Positions 1-5,381 of a stretch of 6,019 nt of DNA are shown here, piece by piece. The translations under genes were made by a program, and so were the position numbers. Positions within the stretch are counted from its first letter, which is position 1, and each line of letters starts with the position of its first letter. The stretch lies in assembly GCA_019236035.1 (NCBI GenBank), contig JAFAJU010000361.1, forward strand, positions 1 to 6,019, in the 5' to 3' direction. Below the pieces are notes generated by a model that saw only the letters and a program-made list of their open reading frames with translations, searched no databases and was not told the origin of the DNA. The DNA comes from Verrucomicrobiota bacterium (GTDB taxonomy: Bacteria; Verrucomicrobiota; Verrucomicrobiia; Chthoniobacterales; JAFAMB01).

Positions 1-1341
1 GGAATGAAACAGAAGCTCGGACTGGCCTGCGCCTTGATCAGCAAGCCACAGCTATTGCTTCTCGATGAGCCGAGCGTCGGCGTGGACCCGATATCACGAA
101 GAGAGCTTTGGCGAATGGTACAAGATCTGATTCGGGAAAATATCGGCGTGGTCTGGAGTACTTCGTATCTGGACGAGGCGGAGCTCTGTGAGTCAGTGAT
201 CTTGTTAAACGAGGGGAAAACGGTTTTTGCCGGGCCGCCGAGAGATCTGACTCGCCGTGTCCAAGCGCGCACGTTCATTCTTGCCGTGAAGGAAGGCCGC
301 CGCCAAATCCTGTCAAAAGCCCTGCAACTCGAGCCGGTAGTCGACGGCGTTGTCCAGGGTGAAAATATCAGGATCGTATTGCGATCCGAATCGCCGAATA
401 CCTTCTTAAACGATCTGGGACTGGCGAAAACGGATTCGCTGACGCCCGCTCATTCGCGGTTCGAAGATGCTTTCGTGGATATTCTCGGGGGCGTTCCCAA
501 GGGCGAATCGATTGTCGCAAAAAATATGCGTGTTATCGAGCGGAACGCCGATGCCGTCATCCGGGCGGAATCTTTGACCAAACGTTTTGGAACATTTGTT
601 GCGACCGACCAGGTAACGTTCTCGGTGCAGAGAGGCGAAATTTTTGGTTTGCTCGGTCCCAATGGAGCGGGCAAGTCCACGACTTTCAAGATGCTCTGTG
701 GACTGCTGAAGCCGAGCGAAGGCCGGGCGAGCGTTGCCGGCTTTGATTTGCAACGAGCAATGGGTAAGGCGCGGAACCGGATCGGTTACATGGCGCAAAA
801 GTTTTCGCTCTACGGGGATTTAAGCGTGAGGCATAACCTCGAGTTTTTCTCCGGCATTTATGGGTTATACGGCTCGCGCAAACGGACTGCGGAGGAGAAT
901 ATGATCAAGATATTTTCGCTGCAGCCCTATGTGGATGTTCCGGCGGGCCAATTGCCACTTGGGTTCAAGCAGCGACTCGCCATGGCCTGTTCCCTGATGC
1001 ACGAGCCCGATGTGCTTTTTCTGGATGAGCCCACCTCAGGTGTCGATCCAATCACGCGGCGAGAATTTTGGGGTCACATCAATGGACTGGTCGAGAAGGG
1101 CGTTACCGTTTTAGTGACGACGCATTTTATGGAGGAGGCGGAATATTGCGACAGGATCGGCCTGGTCTACAGAGGCCGGCTGATTGCCATGGGGCCTCCA
1201 GATGATCTGAAGCGTAAGGTCCGCACTCCGGCGCTTTCGGAACCGACGATGGAGGATGCATTCATTGCGATCATTCAGGAATTCGACAAGCAACGTGCGG
1301 AGGAAGGGCCCGCGAAAGAAATGGCCCGCGAAAGACGCTAA
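1..1341 (+). CDS. ybhF: YbhF-like ABC exporter ATPase, two fused nucleotide-binding domains (5' partial)
   Basis: This is the ATP-hydrolysing subunit of an ABC-2 type exporter, acting on the cytoplasmic face of the inner membrane. The gene is cut by the window edge: the first codons read Gly-Met-Lys-Gln-Lys, the tail of an ABC signature loop (LSGGMKQK type), so the ATG at base 4 is internal. Counting that Met as residue 1, NBD1 shows Walker B LLLLDEP (17-23), D-loop and a switch region WSTSYLDEAE in which the usual His is Ser54. A linker (about 90-185) leads to a complete NBD2: Walker A GPNGAGKST (218-226), Q-loop Gln265, atypical signature LPLGFKQR (317-324), Walker B VLFLDEP (337-343) and switch His374. 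The E. coli homologue is about 578 residues, so roughly 130 residues, including the NBD1 Walker A, are missing. The TAA stop lies 5 bases before the first permease gene, consistent with one operon. From E. coli work, YbhF partners YbhS and YbhR in drug and cation efflux; the substrate here is unknown. Confidence 0.93.
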   Translation, partial: GMKQKLGLACALISKPQLLLLDEPSVGVDPISRRELWRMVQDLIRENIGVVWSTSYLDEAELCESVILLNEGKTVFAGPPRDLTRRVQARTFILAVKEGRRQILSKALQLEPVVDGVVQGENIRIVLRSESPNTFLNDLGLAKTDSLTPAHSRFEDAFVDILGGVPKGESIVAKNMRVIERNADAVIRAESLTKRFGTFVATDQVTFSVQRGEIFGLLGPNGAGKSTTFKMLCGLLKPSEGRASVAGFDLQRAMGKARNRIGYMAQKFSLYGDLSVRHNLEFFSGIYGLYGSRKRTAEENMIKIFSLQPYVDVPAGQLPLGFKQRLAMACSLMHEPDVLFLDEPTSGVDPITRREFWGHINGLVEKGVTVLVTTHFMEEAEYCDRIGLVYRGRLIAMGPPDDLKRKVRTPALSEPTMEDAFIAIIQEFDKQRAEEGPAKEMARERR

Positions 1342-1346
1342 ATGCC

Positions 1347-2477
1347 ATGAAACAACCGGCCATCAGCTTAAGGCGGCTCCGGTCGCTGATTTGGAAGGAG
1401 GCGCTGCAGATAGTTAATGATCCCAGTAGTATCCTCATCGCTTTGGTACTTCCTGTCGTGCTGCTGTTTCTTTTTGGTTATGCCGTGTCGCTCGATATCA
1501 CCCGGCTGAGGATCGGGGTAGCGCTCGAAGAGCGGACGACAGAAAGTGAAGGCCTCGTCGCGGCCCTGCGTGATTCGAAATTTTTCGACGTTAAAGAAAG
1601 TTTCGACCGGCGTGGCTTGGAAAGAGATCTAGTCGCCGGGCGGATCAGAGGAATAGTCGTAATTCCGATAAACTTTTCTCGAACAATGGTTTGGGAGACC
1701 GACCAGTCTCCGATTCAGGTGATTGCTGACGGCAGCGAACCCAACACAGCAAACTTTGTGCAGAATTACGTGCGGGCCGCCATTGGCGCCTGGAGTCAGC
1801 GGCGCAGCATGGAAACTGCAATCGATATGCCTAGCGCTATCAATGAGGAAAGCAGGATGTGGTTTAATCCGTCTTTGGAAAGCAAGAACTACCTGGTTCC
1901 CGGTTCGATTGCGATTGTCCTGACATTGATCGGAACCCTTCTCACCGCGCTGGTGGTGGCTCGAGAGTGGGAGCGGGGCACAATGGAGGCGCTGATGGCC
2001 ACACCGGTCCGGATACAGGAATTAGTATTGGGCAAACTGATACCTTATTTTGGTCTGGGCATGGGTTCGATGGCGTTCTGCACACTCGTTGCTGTCGGCA
2101 TCTTCAAGGTACCCCTGAGGGGTTCATTCCTGAGCCTGATTCTCATTACTTCTGCTTTTTTGGTTGGGGGTCTGGCAATCGGTCTGCTTGTTTCAACGCT
2201 CTCCAAGAGCCAGTTCGTGGCGAGCCAGGTTGCGCTGGTGCTCGGTTTTCTACCGGCGTTACAATTGTCCGGATTTCTCTTCGAAATCTCAAGCACTCCG
2301 CTGCCCATCCAATGGCTGACTTATCTCTTTCCTGCGAGGTATCTGGTGCAAGCGCTTCAAACCATCTTCCTGGCGGGCGACATCCCGGTGCTTCTCTGGA
2401 TCGACGGCATTGTCCTGGCTGGATTTGCCGCCCTCTTTTTCTTTCTAACCGCGCGCGTCACACGAAAGCGGCTATGA
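1347..2477 (+). CDS. ybhS: YbhS-like ABC-2 type transporter permease
   Basis: This is an inner-membrane permease subunit expected to pair with the YbhR-like protein below and to be driven by the YbhF-like ATPase. At 376 residues it matches the usual length of about 377. The N-terminus has the family's cytoplasmic lead-in (WKEALQIVNDPSS, 16-28) followed by TM1 (about 28-48). A large periplasmic domain of about 130 residues contains the conserved ADGSEPNTANF stretch (127-137). Five more hydrophobic segments follow, at about 183-205, 229-253, 261-283, 291-312 and 349-369. The ABC-2 hallmark AREWERGTMEAL (205-216) sits right after TM2, where it would contact the ATPase. The protein ends in a basic tail (RVTRKRL). 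The ATG at 1347 aligns with the expected family N-terminus; the ATG at 1342 overlapping the ybhF stop is followed at once by a stop in its own frame. No convincing Shine-Dalgarno lies upstream, so translational coupling to ybhF is a likely inference. Confidence 0.93.
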   Translation: MKQPAISLRRLRSLIWKEALQIVNDPSSILIALVLPVVLLFLFGYAVSLDITRLRIGVALEERTTESEGLVAALRDSKFFDVKESFDRRGLERDLVAGRIRGIVVIPINFSRTMVWETDQSPIQVIADGSEPNTANFVQNYVRAAIGAWSQRRSMETAIDMPSAINEESRMWFNPSLESKNYLVPGSIAIVLTLIGTLLTALVVAREWERGTMEALMATPVRIQELVLGKLIPYFGLGMGSMAFCTLVAVGIFKVPLRGSFLSLILITSAFLVGGLAIGLLVSTLSKSQFVASQVALVLGFLPALQLSGFLFEISSTPLPIQWLTYLFPARYLVQALQTIFLAGDIPVLLWIDGIVLAGFAALFFFLTARVTRKRL

Positions 2478-2590
2478 ACGATGAAAACGCCGGGAACGCC
2501 GAGAACGCCGGGAACGATGAACCGAGAAACGCCGAGAACGATGAACCAAGAACGCAGAACGCAGAACGGTGAACGGCGAACGGCGAACGT
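2476..2590. repeat. GAACG-core tandem repeat filling the ybhS-ybhR junction
   Basis: A degenerate short-period array begins on the ybhS stop codon and ends 1 base before the preferred ybhR ATG. Five consecutive 9-bp units run from 2476 to 2520 (GAACGATGA, AAACGCCGG, GAACGCCGA, GAACGCCGG, GAACGATGA). After a 6-base break, two more run from 2527 to 2544 (AAACGCCGA, GAACGATGA). After ACCAA, the period changes to 7 bp from 2550 (GAACGCA twice, GAACGGT, GAACGGC twice) and closes with GAACGT. All units share the GAACG core. The 9-bp units keep reading frame, so the array stays open in several frames and generates spurious N- and C-terminal extensions in predicted proteins. It looks like slippage-prone intergenic DNA of the kind seen scattered in some soil bacterial genomes. 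A binding or regulatory role cannot be shown from sequence alone. Confidence 0.88.
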
Positions 2591-2591
2591 C

Positions 2592-3704
2592 ATGTTTAAC
2601 AGAATTCGAGCCCTCATCGTAAAAGAAACCCTGGCGGTGCTTAGGGATCCGCGGAATCGCGCTGCTCTCATCGTGCCGCCCCTGCTTCAATTGATGCTGT
2701 TTGCTTTCACCGCGACTTTGGAGGTGAAAAACATCAATCTAGCTGTCCTGAACGACGATACCGGGCAGATCTCTTCGGAGTTGATTCAGCGTTTTGAAGC
2801 CTCAAAGAACTTTGGCCATATCTGGTTTGCGCACTCCCCGGCGCAGCTTCGAGATTTGATTGACCGGCAGACGGCAGTGGTGGGGGTCCACTTTCAAGCT
2901 GATTTCTCGCGGCTGTTTTATGCGGGTCAAACTCCCGCGATCGAAATTTTGTTGGACGGGAGAAAGTCGAACGCGTCTCAGATTGTGCAGGGCTATATCA
3001 CGTCGATCGTGGATCAGTATGACAACGAGACAGTGACGCCACCGCAGGCGAACAAGCGAAAAGAGGTCTCGATAACTGCTCGGAACTGGTTCAACCCAAA
3101 CCTAGACTACATCTGGTTTACGGTGCCGAGTCTGGTGGTGATAATCACGCTTCAGGTGTCGGTGAACGTCACCTCCATGTCGGTTGCTCGTGAGCGTGAG
3201 ATGGGCACATTCGATCAGTTACTCGTTTCTCCGTTGGGGCCATTAGAAATCATGGCCGGTAAAACGATTCCTGCGTTCATACTTGCGCTGGCTGAGGCAA
3301 CAATTTTCGTTCTGGTTGCGGTCTTTGTCTTCCGGATTCCATTCCGAGGTTCGATTCCCCTGCTTTACGGAAGTTTAACCGTATTTGTGGCCTCAGTGGT
3401 TGGCATTGGTCTGGCAATATCTTCGGTCGTAGCAACCCAGCAGCAGGCGCTCCTGGGCATTTTTACTTTCTTGATGCCGGCTATTTTGATGTGCGGGTAC
3501 ACAACTCCGATCGAAAATATGCCAGCTTGGCTGCAGCCGTTCACCTACGCCAATCCGTTGCGATACATGATGGTTATCGTCAAAGGGCTTTTCCTGAAAA
3601 GTTTGCCGGCGGCAGACGTATTCGCAAACATTTGGCCGATGGCGGTCATTGCAGTATTCACGTTGACACTCGCGACCTGGTTTTTCCGTCGCCGCATCGC
3701 GTAG
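2592..3704 (+). CDS. ybhR: YbhR-like ABC-2 type transporter permease
   Basis: This is the second inner-membrane permease of the exporter, expected to form a heterodimer with the YbhS-like subunit. From the ATG at 2592 it is 370 residues, close to the 368 of E. coli YbhR, and begins MFNRIRALIVKE like that family. The same frame is open back to an ATG at 2481, adding 37 residues rich in Arg, Thr, Asn and Pro, but these are wholly encoded by the GAACG repeat, so 2592 is preferred. TM1 is at about 22-44. The periplasmic domain holds LDGRKSNASQ (121-130), and the NWFNPNLDYIWF stretch (165-176) leads into TM2 (about 175-197). The ABC-2 hallmark AREREMGTFDQLLVSPL is at 199-215. Further segments lie near 225-248, 255-278, 285-304 and 345-365, with PIENMPAWLQ (306-315) between the last two and a basic tail FFRRRIA. 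No Shine-Dalgarno is recognisable in the repeat upstream. Confidence 0.92.
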   Translation: MFNRIRALIVKETLAVLRDPRNRAALIVPPLLQLMLFAFTATLEVKNINLAVLNDDTGQISSELIQRFEASKNFGHIWFAHSPAQLRDLIDRQTAVVGVHFQADFSRLFYAGQTPAIEILLDGRKSNASQIVQGYITSIVDQYDNETVTPPQANKRKEVSITARNWFNPNLDYIWFTVPSLVVIITLQVSVNVTSMSVAREREMGTFDQLLVSPLGPLEIMAGKTIPAFILALAEATIFVLVAVFVFRIPFRGSIPLLYGSLTVFVASVVGIGLAISSVVATQQQALLGIFTFLMPAILMCGYTTPIENMPAWLQPFTYANPLRYMMVIVKGLFLKSLPAADVFANIWPMAVIAVFTLTLATWFFRRRIA

Positions 3705-3718
3705 GGGCGGCTTGGCGC

Positions 3719-3754
3719 ATAGGTCCTATAGGTCATATGGGTCGTATAGGTCGC
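3719..3754. repeat. Four-unit 9-bp tandem repeat (ATAGGTCNN) downstream of ybhR
   Basis: Four consecutive 9-bp units are visible: ATAGGTCCT, ATAGGTCAT, ATGGGTCGT and ATAGGTCGC. On the other strand the unit reads as GACCTATNN. Only the last two bases and one internal position vary. The array starts 14 bases after the ybhR stop and embeds small palindromes (CCTATAGG at 3725-3732, CATATG at 3734-3739). Its 9-bp period matches that of the GAACG array on the other side of ybhR, but the unit sequence is different. It does not belong to any gene; the minus-strand reading frame through it encodes only repetitive Thr-Tyr-Arg. Confidence 0.85.
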
Positions 3755-3761
3755 AAGACGC

Positions 3762-3795
3762 CACGCCGACACGCTTCACCCTTGTCCTCGGCGTG
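3762..3795. other. Stem-loop between ybhR and pyk
   Basis: A perfect 8-bp inverted repeat (CACGCCGA at 3762-3769 and TCGGCGTG at 3788-3795) encloses an 18-base loop and lies 21 bases before the pyruvate kinase ATG. No T-run follows on either strand, so it is not a standard intrinsic terminator. It could be a structured 5' leader of the pyk transcript, a Rho-dependent 3' boundary of the exporter operon, or chance. The function is not determined by the sequence. Confidence 0.45.
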
Positions 3796-3816
3796 ACCTT
3801 CGGCCAGTATTGACAA

Positions 3817-5283
3817 ATGGGTGGACCTTCTAAACGGACGAAGATCGTAGCGACTATAGGGCCGGCGAGCGATAGCGAAGAGATGCTGCGCCGATTGATT
3901 GATGCTGGGATGGATGTAGCGCGTTTGAACTTTTCACATCGGTCAGCTGAACAAGCCAGACCTTTAGTGGAGCGCATTCGCAAGGTGGCGGATGAAATGG
4001 GCGTTTTTATTGGTGTGCTCGGGGATTTGCGCGGCCCTCGGATTCGGGTCGGAGAAATGGAGAATGGGAGCGTCCAGCTCGAGCGTGGAAATAAGATCAT
4101 CTTAAGTTCGGAGCACGTGATCGGTACTCCTGCGAAAATTTCAGTCAGTTTCAAAGGACTCTGCCGCGATGTGGCTTCTGGCTCCATCGTGCTTTTGGAC
4201 GACGGAAATATTGAGCTGCAGGTATTGGAGATCAGGCCGCAGGGAGACGTTTTGTGCGAGATTCTTCGCGGCGCCGAATTGAGAAGCAACAAAGGGGTGA
4301 ACCTCAAGAACAGGCTGGTGTCGCTGCCCTCCCTGACAACCAAGGACTATCTCGACTTGGATTTTGCGGTTTCCGAGGAACTGGATTTCCTGGCGCTTTC
4401 GTTTGTGCAATCGTCGTCGGACGTCCGATTTCTAAAGCAGGCGCTCGCCGAACGAGGTGCATCGATACCGGTAATCGCCAAGATAGAGCGGAAGAACGCG
4501 CTTAACGACATTGAGAACATCGTTCGCGAGTGTTACGGAGTCATGGTGGCGCGAGGTGATCTGGCCCTTGAAATGAGCTTTGAGGATGTTCCGATCGCGC
4601 AAAAACGGATAATTTCGGTCTGTCGGCATGAAGGCGTGCCGGTGATCACGGCAACGCAGATGCTGGAGTCGATGATCAACTACCACAAGCCAACGCGGGC
4701 GGAAGCCGCCGATATTGCCAACGCGATCCTGGACGGTACCGACGCGGTCATGCTTTCCGCGGAGTCGGCTGTTGGCCGGTTCCCGGTTGAAGCGGTTGCT
4801 ACCATGGCCACAATCGCGGCTCGCGCCGAGGAAGCATGGATCACCGGCGAACTACCCATTCCACCGGCAATCCCAGATCGGTCGGATTTAGAGGCTGCCG
4901 TAGGTCACGCGGCACACACAATTGCAAATTCGGTATCAGCCAAAGCCATTATCGCTGCGACTTCCTCCGGAGGTACCCCTCGCCGAGTGGCATGTCACCG
5001 GCCCAAAATGCCGACCATCGCCCTCTGTTCTTCTAAGGAGGTCTGTCGCAGAATGACGTTGAGTTGGGGTGTGCAACCGGTGCACTATGAAAGTATCGCG
5101 GGCACGGCTCACCTCGTGAAGCTGAGCGCCGACGCGGCAACCCGGATTCTTGGTGCAAAACCGGATGATGTCCTGACCATAGTCGCGGGCACTCCATATA
5201 ATATGCCCGGCAAGACAAATCTGATTAAGGTCGAAAAAATATCCGACGCCCTGCGCGCCGATCCCACTAACGTTGTGGAATAA
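3817..5283 (+). CDS. pyk: Pyruvate kinase, PykA-like
   Basis: This cytoplasmic enzyme transfers phosphate from phosphoenolpyruvate to ADP, giving pyruvate and ATP in the last step of glycolysis. It is 488 residues and complete. The start SKRTKIVATIGPAS (5-18) is typical, and 3817 is the only suitable ATG. The A domain (about 1-71 and 171-345) carries Arg36, Asn38 and Ser40 of RLNFSH, the catalytic Lys222 and metal ligand Glu224 (AKIER), Gly247-Asp248 (MVARGDL), Thr280 (TATQMLESM) and the LDGTDAVMLSAES block (305-317). The lid-like B domain spans about 72-170. The C domain (about 358-480) ends GKTNLIKVEKI, and there is no extra phosphohistidine domain. Unusual points are Arg75 in GDLRGPRIR where most enzymes have Glu or Lys, Arg42 after NFSH where Gly is usual, and Ala250 where DLG is usual. 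No clear Shine-Dalgarno precedes it. It is probably a unit separate from the exporter operon. Isoform assignment is by motif similarity only. Confidence 0.96.
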   Translation: MGGPSKRTKIVATIGPASDSEEMLRRLIDAGMDVARLNFSHRSAEQARPLVERIRKVADEMGVFIGVLGDLRGPRIRVGEMENGSVQLERGNKIILSSEHVIGTPAKISVSFKGLCRDVASGSIVLLDDGNIELQVLEIRPQGDVLCEILRGAELRSNKGVNLKNRLVSLPSLTTKDYLDLDFAVSEELDFLALSFVQSSSDVRFLKQALAERGASIPVIAKIERKNALNDIENIVRECYGVMVARGDLALEMSFEDVPIAQKRIISVCRHEGVPVITATQMLESMINYHKPTRAEAADIANAILDGTDAVMLSAESAVGRFPVEAVATMATIAARAEEAWITGELPIPPAIPDRSDLEAAVGHAAHTIANSVSAKAIIAATSSGGTPRRVACHRPKMPTIALCSSKEVCRRMTLSWGVQPVHYESIAGTAHLVKLSADAATRILGAKPDDVLTIVAGTPYNMPGKTNLIKVEKISDALRADPTNVVE

Positions 5284-5291
5284 TTGTAAAA

Positions 5292-5330
5292 GCAGCAGAA
5301 TTGTCCGGCGTAACCGGAGGGTTCTGCTGC
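5292..5330 (-). terminator. Intrinsic terminator candidate for the minus-strand TraB/GumN gene
   Basis: A 9-bp perfect outer stem (GCAGCAGAA at 5292-5300 with TTCTGCTGC at 5322-5330) surrounds two possible T-G pairs, one mismatch and a 5-bp inner stem (TCCGG at 5304-5308 with CCGGA at 5314-5318) with a CGTAA loop. Read on the minus strand, the stem is followed directly by TTTTACAATTATT, a short T-rich tail. It lies about 50 bases past the minus-strand stop. On the plus strand the stem is followed by CTGAGC, so it is a poor intrinsic terminator for pyk, although it starts only 8 bases after the pyk stop and may still protect that 3' end. Confidence 0.7.
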
Positions 5331-5333
5331 CTG

Positions 5334-5381
5334 AGCCTGCATCCCTCACAAATCTTTCAAGATTTGTGAGCGATGCAGGCT
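5334..5381. repeat. 48-base near-perfect palindrome overlapping the TraB/GumN stop codon
   Basis: The outer arms AGCCTGCATC (5334-5343) and GATGCAGGCT (5372-5381) pair over 10 bp. After a single C-C mismatch (5344/5371), the inner arms CTCACAAATCTT (5345-5356) and AAGATTTGTGAG (5359-5370) are perfectly complementary over 12 bp around a TC centre. The element occupies the junction of two convergent genes and overlaps the last two transcribed-strand positions of the minus-strand TAG stop. There is no T-run on either side. It may be a dispersed palindromic (REP- or MITE-like) unit or an RNA-stabilising 3' hairpin; copy number cannot be judged from this window. Confidence 0.75.

Noticed and set aside
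4..6. ATG at base 4 as the true start of the ATPase gene
   Set aside because: The codons around it spell the GGMKQK end of an ABC signature loop, so the Met is internal and the gene begins upstream of the window.
406..798. A 130-codon minus-strand open frame inside ybhF
   Set aside because: It is antisense to the linker and Walker A region of NBD2, has no motif, and is explained by codon composition of the real gene.
1967..2572. A 201-codon plus-strand open frame overlapping ybhS and the repeat
   Set aside because: It lies out of frame within a clearly conserved permease gene, its product resembles no known family, and its end is just repeat-encoded Asn-Ala-Glu/Gly.
2476..2590. CRISPR array
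   Set aside because: Units are 7-9 bp, directly adjoining and degenerate, with no spacers of uniform length, and there are no cas genes.
3810..3815. TTGACA as a -35 promoter box
   Set aside because: It ends 1 base before the pyk ATG, so a promoter here would start transcription inside the coding region; it is most likely chance.
3726..4343. A 205-codon minus-strand open frame antisense to the start of pyk
   Set aside because: It is opposite highly conserved pyruvate kinase sequence, its composition is biased to Ser, Thr and Arg, and it shows no recognisable domain; it is a shadow frame.
5284..5333. Hairpin at 5292-5330 as a plus-strand intrinsic terminator for pyk
   Set aside because: The stem is followed by CTGAGC rather than a T-run on the plus strand; only the minus-strand direction has the T-rich tail.
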